Positions 1 through 9,690 of a stretch of DNA of 64,000 bases are shown here, piece by piece. A program made the position numbers and the translations under genes. Location of the stretch: assembly GCF_014195325.1 (NCBI RefSeq), contig NZ_JACIBK010000004.1, positions 186,001 to 250,000 of the forward strand, in the 5' to 3' direction. The notes below the pieces were generated by a model. The model made no database searches and was not told the origin of the DNA. It was given only the letters and a program-made list of their open reading frames with translations. Position 1 is the stretch's first letter. Each line of letters opens with the position of its first letter. This DNA is from Rhizobium sp. BK650. GTDB taxonomy: Bacteria; Pseudomonadota; Alphaproteobacteria; Rhizobiales; Rhizobiaceae.

Positions 1-38
1 AGCAATTTGCCCGGAGTTGCGTGAAAAATGCGTGGAGT
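1..38. repeat. Probable partial copy of an intergenic palindromic repeat
   Basis: The first 30 bases carry GGAGTTGCGTGAAAA, which closely matches the middle (GGAATTGCGTGAAAA) of the roughly 100-base repeat at 33012-33114. Like the other copies it lies directly beyond the 3' end of a gene, here the minus-strand rarD-like gene. The copy is cut by the window edge, so the assignment is tentative. Confidence 0.3.
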
Positions 39-953
39 CTAGCGCCCGCGTGCCGTCCTGAGCATCGACCAGCTGTAGAAGAACAGGCCGGCCCAGATCA
101 GCGGGAAGGCGATCATACGCGCCGTATCGAGCTCTTCGCCGAAGCCGAAAATGGCGATGATGAAGATCATCGTCGGCGCGATATACTGCATGATGCCGAT
201 GGTCGACAGCTTGAGCAGCTTGGCGCCGTTGGCATAGATCATCAGCGGTACAGCGGTGATCAGCCCACAGCCGAGCAGCAGGGCGGTATCGCTGAAGCCG
301 GTTCGGTACAAGTGCCCTTCGCCGGTGACGATTTCCAGATAGAGAATGTAGAGCAGAGCCGGCAGACTGAGGATCAGCACTTCCAGGAAGAAGCCCTGGT
401 TCGGGCCAAGCGGCAGCGTCTTGCGAAACAGTGCGTAGAAGCCCCAGCTAATCGCCAGCGTCAGCGCCACCCAAGGAATGCCGCCGCTATCGAAGGCGAG
501 CACGACAACTGCAAGGCCGGCAAGGCAGATCGCCGCGATCTGCATCGGCTGCAGCTTTTCCTTGAGCAGCACTGCGCCGAGGAAGATGCTGAAAAGCGGA
601 TTGATGAAATAACCCATGGCCGCGTCGAGCGAATGACCGGCGCCGATCGCCCAGACATAGGTGCCCCAGTTCACGGTGATCAGCGCTGCAGTCATCATTG
701 CCATGGCGAGCATGCGCGGCGAACGCAGCGCAATGGCGACATCCTGCGTGCGCCCCAGAACCAGGAGCACGATGCCGGCAAGCGGCAGCGACCAGAGAAT
801 GCGGTGGGCGATCACTTCGGCCGGTGAAATATGCGCGAGCGCCTTCATGTAAATCGGTAGAAAGCCCCACAGAAGATAGGCCGTCAGCGCGAAGGCGAAG
901 CCGCGTGGACTATCTTCGTTCTTAATCAAGGGGGCGCTTGCATCGGCAGACAT
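39..953 (-). CDS. rarD: RarD-type EamA/DMT family transporter
   Basis: A 304-residue integral membrane protein of the drug/metabolite transporter superfamily. About ten hydrophobic helices run from residue 17 to the C terminus. RarD features visible are the early AYLLWGFLPIY segment, HRILWSLPL near residue 50 and the second-half IGIMQYIAPT motif. RarD proteins are linked to chloramphenicol sensitivity in E. coli, but the natural substrate is unknown. The ATG lies 115 bases from the divergent methyltransferase start, so the two share a promoter region. Family is clear; substrate is not inferable. Confidence 0.85.
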   Translation of the reverse strand: MSADASAPLIKNEDSPRGFAFALTAYLLWGFLPIYMKALAHISPAEVIAHRILWSLPLAGIVLLVLGRTQDVAIALRSPRMLAMAMMTAALITVNWGTYVWAIGAGHSLDAAMGYFINPLFSIFLGAVLLKEKLQPMQIAAICLAGLAVVVLAFDSGGIPWVALTLAISWGFYALFRKTLPLGPNQGFFLEVLILSLPALLYILYLEIVTGEGHLYRTGFSDTALLLGCGLITAVPLMIYANGAKLLKLSTIGIMQYIAPTMIFIIAIFGFGEELDTARMIAFPLIWAGLFFYSWSMLRTARGR

Positions 954-1068
954 CGGGTGTTTCCATCTTTGTTCTGTTTCTGATCCGCATTAGCTTAAGC
1001 GACGTGAATAGGCCAATTCATTTCCTTGAATGGACCGGCGCTTGCCTGGCTATGGGTAGAGGCAAAAT

Positions 1069-1929
1069 ATGGGCGAAAAGGAACTGGTGATTTGCCGCCA
1101 AGCCTATGCCACTCAGATGCTCACGAAGATGGGCATCGTGGGCGACGAACGGCTGCGAAAGGTCTTTGCCACGGTGCCGCGGGAGGATTTCCTGGATCCG
1201 CCGCCATGGCGCATGGCGAACGGGTTCGGCTATCAGGACATGCCGTCGACCGATCCCGTCATCCTCTACCAGGATGTTTTAATCGCGCTACAGGAGGGGC
1301 GGCAGGTCAACAACGGCAGCCCTTCGCTGCATGCGCTCGGCCTTCACTGGCTCGCACCGAAACCCGGCGAGACGGTCTGCCACATCGGTGCCGGCGGCGG
1401 TTATTACACCGCCATGCTGTCGCACCTGGTTGGTTCCGACGGCCATGTGGTGGCGATTGAATACGACCGCAATCTCGCGCTTCGCGCCGCCGCCAACCTC
1501 GCCCCCTACGGCAATGTCGAGGTTATCTGCGGCAACGGCTTGGAATGGCCGCGATCGCCTGCCGATGCTGTCTACGTCAATTTCGCGGTCCACAGGCCGG
1601 CCGAAGCATGGATCGACAATCTCGCCGCCGGCGGCAGGCTGATCTTTCCGCTCAGCGCCCCCTCCCGTGACGGCAACGGTAATTTACGTCCGCTCAGCGC
1701 TCGTGGCGGTTTTTTCCTGATCGAATGCATCCCGGACGGCTATCGCGCCCGTTATCTGAGCCCGACCATCTTTGTCTGGGGCCATGGCGCGACCGGCACG
1801 CTCGAAACCTACAAGGCGCTGGACGACACCTTCCGGCACGGCGGCATGAACGAGGTCACGCGGCTGCGCTGGAAGACGCCGAGACAAGGGGATGAATGGT
1901 ATTCGGAGGAGGACTGGGGCCTCTTCTAA
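1069..1929 (+). CDS. Protein-L-isoaspartate O-methyltransferase-like SAM methyltransferase
   Basis: A 286-residue Rossmann-fold methyltransferase of the PCMT group. The N-terminal helices carry RLRKVFATVPREDFLD, typical of PCMT enzymes. The SAM-binding glycine motif HIGAGGGYYTAML is near residues 105-117 and an acidic EYD follows the next strand. The usual PCMT catalytic loop (ISQPYIVA-like) reads NNGSPSLHA, a divergent form that keeps a Ser. True isoaspartyl repair is therefore likely but unproven; another carboxyl or small-molecule methyltransferase is possible. AGAGG sits 6 bases before the ATG. Its stop is one base from the convergent cimA stop. Confidence 0.7.
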   Translation: MGEKELVICRQAYATQMLTKMGIVGDERLRKVFATVPREDFLDPPPWRMANGFGYQDMPSTDPVILYQDVLIALQEGRQVNNGSPSLHALGLHWLAPKPGETVCHIGAGGGYYTAMLSHLVGSDGHVVAIEYDRNLALRAAANLAPYGNVEVICGNGLEWPRSPADAVYVNFAVHRPAEAWIDNLAAGGRLIFPLSAPSRDGNGNLRPLSARGGFFLIECIPDGYRARYLSPTIFVWGHGATGTLETYKALDDTFRHGGMNEVTRLRWKTPRQGDEWYSEEDWGLF

Positions 1930-1930
1930 C

Positions 1931-3547
1931 TTATTCGGCGGCGATCTTGCCCGCAAGCTGACGGTTCTTCATCAGCTTGTAGATGACCGAGTCCATCAGC
2001 GCCTGGAACGAGGCGTCGATAATATTGTCGGAAACGCCGACCGTCCACCAGCGCACGCCGCTGGAATCGGTGGATTCGATCAGAACGCGGGTGATGGCCT
2101 CGGTGCCCCCGTTGAGGATACGCACCTTGAAGTCGGCAAGCACGAGATCGTCGATCTCATGCTGGTACTTGCCAAAATCCTTGCGTAGCGCAAGGTCGAG
2201 TGCGTTGACAGGGCCTTCGGCTTCCGCCACCGACATCAGCGTCTGCCCGTCGATGCTGATCTTCACGACGGCTTCGGAGACGATCTTTATGCGGCCGTGG
2301 GAATCGAAGCGCCGTTCGATCATCACTCGGAAACCGTCGAGTGTGAAGAAGTCCGGAATAGTGCCCATGGTGCGTCGCGCCAGAAGCTCGAAGCTTGCAT
2401 CCGCACCCTCATAGGCGTAGCCGGATGCCTCGCGCTCCTTGACGATCGAGATCAAGAGATCGAGCTTCGGATCGTCCTTGGCGAGGTCGATGCCGCGCCG
2501 CTTCAGCGCATTGATGAAATTCGCCTTGCCGCCCTGATCCGAGACCATGACCTTGCGGAAATTGCCGACGCTTTCCGGCGGCACATGCTCGTAGGTGCGC
2601 GGGTCTTTCAACAACGCTGAGGCATGGATGCCGGCCTTCGTGGCGAAGGCGGAGGCGCCGACATAGGGCATCTGGTGATCCGGCGAGCGGTTGAGCAGCT
2701 CGTCGAAGGCGTGTGACAGGCGGGTGAGGTTGGTCAGCCGTTCGGCGTCGATCGCCGTTTCGAAACGTGTGTTGTAGGCACTCTTCAGCGCCAGCGTCGG
2801 GATCAGCGTCACCAGGTTGGCATTGCCGCAGCGCTCGCCGATGCCGTTCAGCGTTCCCTGGATCTGGCGCACGCCCGCCTCGACGGCGGCGAGCGAATTG
2901 GCGACAGCCTGGCCCGTGTCGTTATGCGCATGAATACCAAGACAGTGCCCCGGCACGCCGAAGGCAATCACGGCCTCGACGATGGCGCGCACTTCCGGTG
3001 GCTGCGTGCCGCCATTGGTGTCGCAAAGCACCACCCAGCGTGCACCGTTCTCATAGGCCGTTCTGGCACAGGCGAGCGCATATTCCGGATTGGCCTTGTA
3101 GCCGTCGAAGAAATGCTCGCAATCGACCAGCGCTTCCTTGCCGGCGGCAACGACGGCCTTGACGCTTTCGGCAATAGATTCGAGGTTTTCCTCGTTGGTA
3201 CAGCCGAGCGCCACCTGCACATGATAGTCCCAGCTCTTGGCGACGAAACAGACAGCGTCGCTGCGCGCTTGCAGCAGGCTGGCGATTCCGGGATCGTTGG
3301 AGACGGAAACACCGGGCCGCTTCGTCATGCCGAAGGCAACGAAGATTGCCTGGCTTGTGCGCTTCTCGGCGAAAAAGGCGGTATCGGTCGGGTTTGCGCC
3401 CGGATATCCACCCTCGACATAATCGAGCCCGAACTCGTCCAGCATGCTTGCAATCGCAATCTTGTCCTCGACCGAAAAGTCGATGCCGGGCGTCTGCTGC
3501 CCGTCCCGAAGCGTCGTGTCGAAGAGGTAGATTCTTTCGCGTGTCAT
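1931..3547 (-). CDS. cimA: (R)-citramalate synthase CimA
   Basis: A 538-residue enzyme of the isopropylmalate/homocitrate synthase family. It condenses acetyl-CoA with pyruvate to give citramalate, a threonine-independent route to 2-oxobutyrate and isoleucine. The TIM-barrel start has DTTLRDGQQTPG (metal and substrate binding), followed by HAHNDTGQAVANS around the metal-binding histidines. The C-terminal 150 residues look like the LeuA dimerisation/regulatory domain, ending in an alpha-isopropylmalate-synthase-like allosteric region. The start at 3547 (MTRERIYLF) is chosen because AGGAAA precedes it; an upstream in-frame extension looks non-coding. CimA is favoured over LeuA by the sequence start and length of 530-540. 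Confidence 0.88.
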   Translation of the reverse strand: MTRERIYLFDTTLRDGQQTPGIDFSVEDKIAIASMLDEFGLDYVEGGYPGANPTDTAFFAEKRTSQAIFVAFGMTKRPGVSVSNDPGIASLLQARSDAVCFVAKSWDYHVQVALGCTNEENLESIAESVKAVVAAGKEALVDCEHFFDGYKANPEYALACARTAYENGARWVVLCDTNGGTQPPEVRAIVEAVIAFGVPGHCLGIHAHNDTGQAVANSLAAVEAGVRQIQGTLNGIGERCGNANLVTLIPTLALKSAYNTRFETAIDAERLTNLTRLSHAFDELLNRSPDHQMPYVGASAFATKAGIHASALLKDPRTYEHVPPESVGNFRKVMVSDQGGKANFINALKRRGIDLAKDDPKLDLLISIVKEREASGYAYEGADASFELLARRTMGTIPDFFTLDGFRVMIERRFDSHGRIKIVSEAVVKISIDGQTLMSVAEAEGPVNALDLALRKDFGKYQHEIDDLVLADFKVRILNGGTEAITRVLIESTDSSGVRWWTVGVSDNIIDASFQALMDSVIYKLMKNRQLAGKIAAE

Positions 3548-3576
3548 GGTGGTGTTTCCTGTCGCCGCTTGCGGCT

Positions 3577-5005
<1,429 letters not shown>

Positions 5006-5009
<4 letters not shown>

Positions 5010-5494
5010 GGATGAGCTCCTGAAGGCCAGTCGGGTGTATCGTGGTCGGGATGCTGACGATTGCTCGCTGCGATCCTGTCCTCGCGATCGGCTGTTTCCG
5101 GTTCCGGTTCGACAGGCAACTCATCGAGCGCATGAAACCAAACCATTTTGCTGTCGAGATTGGACTGCATGACCGGCTTTGCCGCCTGCGGATCATCGAG
5201 CGAGCCGAGCGTGATGTTGATGGAGTCGGCATCGGGACTATCGTAGAAAAGCGGCGTGCCGCAATCACCGCAGAAGCCGCGCCGCACAAGGCCGGAGGAG
5301 TGGAACCATTTCGGCTCTCCGCGGGTCAGCTCGAAACCTTCCCGCATGGCCGCAGCAAGCGGCATGAAATAATTGCCGGCAGCCTTCTGGCACATGCGGC
5401 AGTGACAGATATGCGGATAGCCGAGTTCGCCCCGCGCCCGATAGCGAACTGCGCCGCACTGGCACCCGCCAGTTTGCTCCACCGTTTCCATCAC
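5006..5494 (-). CDS. GFA-family zinc-binding protein, paralogue 2
   Basis: A 162-residue member of the same GFA family with CQCGAVRYR, CHCRMCQKAAG and CGDCGTPLFY zinc motifs and an RQHPDHDTPDWP tail. The start is either GTG at 5494, which overlaps the upstream stop by four bases (GTGA), or the next codon, ATG at 5491 (one-base overlap). Both give a tightly coupled junction. The protein differs substantially from its neighbours between the zinc motifs, so the triplication is not recent. The specific function is unknown. Confidence 0.88.
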
Positions 5495-5970
5495 GCGTGA
5501 TCCTCCGGCGGCCAGACCGGCGTGTCGTGATCCGGATGCTGATAGGAAACGATCTCGCGGAGGAAGGAGCCTGCGGCGACATCCGCCTCGGTCCGTTCGC
5601 CCGGCAGTTCATGCAGATGATCGACGAAGCCAATCTTGCCTTCCACGCCCCATTGTGTGGTTGGCGGCAGCAGAGAAGGATCATCGAACGCGCCCGCCGC
5701 AACCGCCATACCATCAGGCGCCTCATAGGTCAGCGGCGTGCCGCAATCGCCGCAGAAACCACGACTGACAAAATTCGAGGACCGGAAGGTCTTTCGCTGC
5801 CCTCTGGTCCATTCGAATTCCATTCCGCGCACGGAAACCAGCGGCGCGTAGTAGGCGCCGAACGCCTTTTGGCACATGCGGCAATGGCAGATCGAGGAAC
5901 TCGGGAGCGTACCCCGCGCCCGGAACCGGATCGCTCCACATTGGCATCCACCGGTATATGTCTCAGTCAT
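5491..5970 (-). CDS. GFA-family zinc-binding protein, paralogue 3
   Basis: A 159-residue GFA-family protein with GGCQCGAIRFR, CHCRMCQKAFG and CGDCGTPLTY motifs and the shared SYQHPDHDTPVWP C-terminal tail. The start at 5970 (MTETYTGG) is chosen because GAAAGGA precedes it and the other paralogues begin the same way. Its ATG overlaps the TGA of the upstream DUF559 remnant (ATGA), so that fragment was once the gene before it in the transcript. It heads the surviving part of the unit. Confidence 0.87.
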   Translation of the reverse strand: MTETYTGGCQCGAIRFRARGTLPSSSICHCRMCQKAFGAYYAPLVSVRGMEFEWTRGQRKTFRSSNFVSRGFCGDCGTPLTYEAPDGMAVAAGAFDDPSLLPPTTQWGVEGKIGFVDHLHELPGERTEADVAAGSFLREIVSYQHPDHDTPVWPPEDHA

Positions 5971-6191
5971 GGCGGGTCCTTTCCGATGGTGCGGATGATG
6001 TGGCTGCAAACATTATCGAGATCTCGGAGAATTTCGTCATTCCAGAAACGCAGGACAGTCCAGCCGTCGGACTGAAGGCGTCGAGTCCGCGCATCATCAT
6101 AAGAGATATTATGCGCAAGCCCGTGCTGCGAGCCGTCAATTTCGACAATAAGTCGGTGGGCCGAGCCCTCCTCGCCAAACGATATGGATGA
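5967..6191 (-). pseudogene. C-terminal remnant of a DUF559 (Vsr-like) endonuclease-domain gene
   Basis: Read on the minus strand, this 75-codon open stretch encodes LIVEIDGSQHG, then RLQSDGWTVLRFWNDEIL and a short tail ending IRTIGKDPP. These are the core and C terminus of the DUF559 nuclease-like domain (Asp and Gln-His of the active site, followed by the VLRFWN strand). There is no ATG or GTG start in this frame, and an in-frame TGA lies at 6192-6194. The N-terminal half is missing and is replaced by repeat-like sequence. The intact stop still overlaps the next gene's ATG. Confidence 0.8.
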
Positions 6192-6194
6192 TCA

Positions 6195-6284
6195 GGGCGA
6201 GCCGGCGCCCCCAGCCAATTTCCACCCTTGTGGGGGGGATGCCCGGCAGGGCAGAGGGGGGTATGTGTCGCCACCCAATCCATC
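6195..6284. repeat. Palindromic intergenic repeat beside the cysS stop
   Basis: A G/C-rich block containing two hairpins: CCAC-CCTT-GTGG at 6222-6233 and TGCCC-GGCA-GGGCA at 6240-6253, with runs of G between them. On the minus strand one frame gives PLCPAGHPPHKGGNW, a phrase that recurs in spurious translations of rhizobial intergenic repeats. It fills the space between the cysS stop and the broken end of the DUF559 remnant and may have arrived together with that truncation. Confidence 0.6.
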
Positions 6285-7661
6285 CTACCGCTTCACCTCC
6301 CACGTCGTCACGCGTTCGCCCGTTACCGGATCCTTGCCATCCTTGAGCTGGATACCCTCGGCCGCAAGCGTATCGCGGATCTTGTCGGCTTCGGCGAAAT
6401 TCTTCGCCTTGAGCAGCTCCAGCCGAGCCTTGACGCGCGCATCGATCTCGGCGGCCACCGCCTCATCGATTTCCGTCTTCTTCGGCAGCACGCCGAGCAG
6501 GGCCGCACTGGCGGCAAAGACCGCGTTATTGCCCGATTGGGCGAGCGCATGCAGCGCCTGGACGGCTGCGACCGTATTAAGATCGTCGGCAAGAGCATCC
6601 AGCACCGTCTCGTCCGGCTTGGCATCGCCAGGCTCAGTCGCCGGCCATTTCGCGAGCAAGCGTTCGGCCTCTTCCAATCGCTTGACCGAGAAGTCGATCG
6701 GCTCGCGGTAATGCGTCATCAGCATGGCAAGACGCAGTACTTCGCCCGGCCATCGGCGACCGGCGAATGTCTCCGTGTGCAAGAGTTCGTAGATGGTGAC
6801 GAAATTGCCTTCGGATTTCGACATCTTGCGCCCTTCGACCTGCAGGAAGCCGTTATGCATCCAGACATTCGCCATCACATCGGTACCATGGGCGCAACGC
6901 GACTGGGCGATCTCGTTCTCATGATGCGGGAAGATCAAGTCCAGGCCGCCGCCATGGATATCGAAGACGTCGCCGAGATAGCGCCCGCTCATCGCCGAGC
7001 ATTCGATATGCCAGCCGGGACGGCCGCGGCCCCAGGGGCTTTCCCAGCCGGGTTCGTTTTCATCGGAGAGTTTCCAGAGCACGAAGTCGCCGGGGTTTTT
7101 CTTATGCGCATCGACCGCGACGCGGGCGCCCGCCTGCTGTTCGTCGAGGTTGCGCTTGGATAGCTGGCCGTAATCGGCCATCGACTTCGTGTCGAACAGC
7201 ACTTCACCCGATGCCTGGTAGGCATGGCCGCGCGCAATCAGCCGCTCGATGATGTCGACCATCTCAGCGATATTGTCGGTGGCACGCGGCTGCACCGTCG
7301 GCTCCAGCGAGCCGAGTGCCAGGGCATCGTCAAGGAACTGTTTCTCGGTCTTTTCCGTCACAGCCCGGATCGCCGCATTCAGTGGCAAGCCCGGATAATC
7401 CCTTAGCGCCCGTGCGTTGATCTTATCGTCGACGTCGGTGATATTGCGCGCATAGGTGACATGGTTTTCGCCATAGACGTGGCGCAGCAGGCGGAACAGT
7501 ACGTCGAACACGATGACCGGCCGCGCATTGCCGATATGGGCGAAATCATAGACCGTCGGGCCGCACACATACATGCGGACGTTTTCGGCATCGATCGGCT
7601 TGAAAACCGATTTCTCCCGCGTCAGCGTATTGTACAGCTTCAGTTCCGGCGTGCCGCCCAT
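6285..7661 (-). CDS. cysS: Cysteinyl-tRNA synthetase
   Basis: A 458-residue class I aminoacyl-tRNA synthetase charging tRNA-Cys. The HIGH-type motif is HIGN at residues 42-45 and KMSKS is at 279-283. The zinc that selects cysteine is bound by Cys33 (in YVCGPTVYD), Cys221, His246 and Glu250, all visible. The C-terminal DALR-like anticodon domain follows. Length is normal. AGGAG precedes the ATG at 7661. It is probably monocistronic now, since repeat sequence follows the stop. Confidence 0.97.
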   Translation of the reverse strand: MGGTPELKLYNTLTREKSVFKPIDAENVRMYVCGPTVYDFAHIGNARPVIVFDVLFRLLRHVYGENHVTYARNITDVDDKINARALRDYPGLPLNAAIRAVTEKTEKQFLDDALALGSLEPTVQPRATDNIAEMVDIIERLIARGHAYQASGEVLFDTKSMADYGQLSKRNLDEQQAGARVAVDAHKKNPGDFVLWKLSDENEPGWESPWGRGRPGWHIECSAMSGRYLGDVFDIHGGGLDLIFPHHENEIAQSRCAHGTDVMANVWMHNGFLQVEGRKMSKSEGNFVTIYELLHTETFAGRRWPGEVLRLAMLMTHYREPIDFSVKRLEEAERLLAKWPATEPGDAKPDETVLDALADDLNTVAAVQALHALAQSGNNAVFAASAALLGVLPKKTEIDEAVAAEIDARVKARLELLKAKNFAEADKIRDTLAAEGIQLKDGKDPVTGERVTTWEVKR

Positions 7662-8012
7662 TTTACTCTCCTAAAATGCATACGCAGAAAATACCACCAC
7701 CGGCAGGCCGGGGCGTTTCGCATCTTGGACATTTGGGAGACGAAAACGGCCAGGCCAGCTTTGGGCTAGCGAATAATCTTCCGGCAAATAATGCAGGTAA
7801 CCGTTTTCATGACGCGTTTTATGGCGCGGGATCGGAGTTTGGTCAAGGGGGCGATAGCCCATTCGGCGGGAGTTCGATTAGTCCCTGCGATGCGCCGACC
7901 GCGGGCACCAAAGTCTGGCGAAAATATAGTGCAGGCTCTGAAGCTTCCGCCATTCTCGCGGCGCAAATCGTCCTTAACCAGCGGACGTTGCTATAATTGT
8001 TGGGGGGAACGA
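7662..8012. other. Intergenic region upstream of cysS and the GH25 gene
   Basis: About 350 bases separate the divergent cysS and muramidase genes. Open frames here have no family features and look accidental. A perfect TATAAT is present at 7992-7997, suitably placed as a -10 box for a transcript starting just before the GTG at 8013, but no good -35 box lies 16-18 bases upstream. I see no RNA gene or repeat. Confidence 0.4.
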
Positions 8013-8762
8013 GTGGGAAGATTGGTCCGGTGGGCGATCGGAGCGGCTGCAATTCTGATAGTCGCATTCGCTGCATATTTGGCATACGATTTTGGAATGC
8101 TTCGCTTCAACAATCCATCACTGACCCGTTATCCGATCCAAGGCATCGATGTCAGTCATCATCAGGGTGCCGTTGATTGGAAGACCGTGGCTGCCCAGCC
8201 GAACGTGCGTTTCGCGATCATAAAGGCGACCGAAGGTGGCGATCACCGGGATTCCCGGTTCGCAGAGAACTGGCAGCGTGCCGGAGATGCGGGGCTGGTG
8301 AGGGGCGCTTATCACTTTTTCACCTTCTGCCGCCCGCGCAGGGATCAGGCGCAGAATGTCCTGGCAACCGTGCCGAAAACGCCGGATGCCTTGCCGATCG
8401 CGATCGACCTGGAATTTGTCGGCAATTGCGACAAGATCCCCACGCTCGAGGAAATGGTGATGGAAGTGAACGCGTTCCTTGCCGAGCTGAAGAGTAGCTT
8501 TCCCGAAAAGCCGATTTTTTACGTCACGCAGGAATTTTTGGACCAATATCTGAAAGGTAACGAAAGCCGTTTTCCTGATCATTACCTCTGGCTGCGAAGC
8601 GTATTCAAGGAGCCTGCGCAGGAAAGCTGCAGCCGTTGGTCGATCTGGCAATTTGCTGACAATGGCACTGTGGACGGCATTCGGGGGGCAGTGGACCTTA
8701 ATGCACTGTGCCCATCAGAAACGGGCTTTGCACGTCTCTTCCCAGCCGTTGCTACAAACTGA
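8013..8762 (+). CDS. Membrane-anchored GH25 family muramidase (lysozyme)
   Basis: A protein of about 249 residues with one N-terminal transmembrane helix (WAIGAAAILIVAFAAYLAY) and a glycoside hydrolase 25 domain. GH25 marks are GIDVSHHQGAVDWKTV, FAIIKATEGGD, GAYHFF, the catalytic DLE in PIAIDLEF, and the final WQFADNGTVDGIRGAVDLN. The enzyme should cleave peptidoglycan at MurNAc-GlcNAc bonds from the periplasmic face. The GTG start at 8013 is chosen because it immediately precedes the anchor and follows a G-rich Shine-Dalgarno-like stretch; a longer in-frame extension looks non-coding. GH25 is better known from phages and Gram-positives, but it also occurs in rhizobia. Confidence 0.85.
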   Translation: MGRLVRWAIGAAAILIVAFAAYLAYDFGMLRFNNPSLTRYPIQGIDVSHHQGAVDWKTVAAQPNVRFAIIKATEGGDHRDSRFAENWQRAGDAGLVRGAYHFFTFCRPRRDQAQNVLATVPKTPDALPIAIDLEFVGNCDKIPTLEEMVMEVNAFLAELKSSFPEKPIFYVTQEFLDQYLKGNESRFPDHYLWLRSVFKEPAQESCSRWSIWQFADNGTVDGIRGAVDLNALCPSETGFARLFPAVATN

Positions 8763-8771
8763 GAACTCAGC

Positions 8772-9512
8772 CTATCCCGGCAGCCGATAATCCACCAACT
8801 TGTTCTCCCGCACGACGAACAGTTTGCCCGTCTCCGTCACGCCCGGGCCGAGCAAGGGGAGGATCGCCTTCGCCACTTCGGAGGGATGCGGCAGGCTCAT
8901 CGGATCTTCGCCGGGGACGGCCTGTGCGCGCATGGCAGTGCGAGTCGCGCCCGGATCGACGCTGGTGATGCGCAGTGGCGTTGTCTGCGTCTCGCCGGCC
9001 CAGGTGCGCGCCAGAGCCTCGACGGCTGCCTTAGATGCCGAATAGGCGCCCCAGAAGGGGCGGCACTTGTGGGCGGCGCCCGAGGACATGATGACGGCGC
9101 GGCCGGCATCCGAGCGGGTCAGCAGCGGGTCGACCGAGCGGATCAGCCGCCAGGTGGCGTTCACGTTGATGTTCATCACCTTCTCGAAGACCTTCGCCTC
9201 GATATGGCCGATCGGCGAGATGACGCCGAGCACGCCGGCATTGGCGACGAGAATGTCGAGCTTGCCCCAGCGCTCGAAGATCGAGCCGCCGAGACGGTCG
9301 ATCGCTTCCATGTCCGCAAGATCGAAGGGGACGAGGGTTGCTGAGCCGCCGACGGCCTTGATGGCATCATCAAGCTCTTCCAGGCCGCCGACTGTGCGGG
9401 CGCAGGCGATCACATGCGCGCCGGCCTTGGCGAGTTCGAGAGCGGTGAAATAGCCGATGCCGCGCGATGCACCTGTGACCAGCGCGATCCTGCCTTCAAG
9501 ATTGATGTTCAT
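8772..9512 (-). CDS. SDR family NAD(P)-dependent oxidoreductase
   Basis: A 246-residue classical short-chain dehydrogenase. The cofactor motif TGASRGIG is at residues 13-20, NAG follows the fourth strand, and the catalytic Ser-Tyr-Lys appears as MSSGAA and YSASK. The start at 9512 (MNINLEGR) matches the usual short lead before the Rossmann fold. Substrate is not deducible. It lies downstream of purF on the same strand but is separated by a repeat, so co-transcription is uncertain. Confidence 0.85.
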   Translation of the reverse strand: MNINLEGRIALVTGASRGIGYFTALELAKAGAHVIACARTVGGLEELDDAIKAVGGSATLVPFDLADMEAIDRLGGSIFERWGKLDILVANAGVLGVISPIGHIEAKVFEKVMNINVNATWRLIRSVDPLLTRSDAGRAVIMSSGAAHKCRPFWGAYSASKAAVEALARTWAGETQTTPLRITSVDPGATRTAMRAQAVPGEDPMSLPHPSEVAKAILPLLGPGVTETGKLFVVRENKLVDYRLPG

Positions 9513-9581
9513 CTGCCCCGGCTCCGCATGTGCTTGAAAAGATAAGGGGCGCAATAAGCGCCCCAGATAGGAAAGTCAAAG

Positions 9582-9690
9582 CGCTAAAGCATCGGCCCGA
9601 AAATCGGAATCGATTTTCGGAAAGCATGATGCGTAGATTCGAGGAGTTAGAGTGCCGTGCGTTCAGACGGACGCGCGGCGCTCTAGCGGT
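9582..9690. repeat. Palindromic repeat beyond the purF 3' end
   Basis: The core is CCGAAAATCG-GAAT-CGATTTTCGG at 9597-9620, a perfect 10-base inverted repeat. The outer parts carry CGCTAAAGC on the left and GGCGCTCTAGCG on the right, ends resembling the CTCTA/CTAAAG termini of other repeats in this window. The right end is within ten bases of the purF stop codon. It is likely a copy of a rhizobial interspersed repeat acting, at most, on mRNA 3' ends. Confidence 0.65.

Noticed and set aside
7791..8012. In-frame N-terminal extension of the GH25 gene
   Set aside because: The added 74 residues show no conserved or signal-like features, and the GTG at 8013 directly precedes the membrane anchor.
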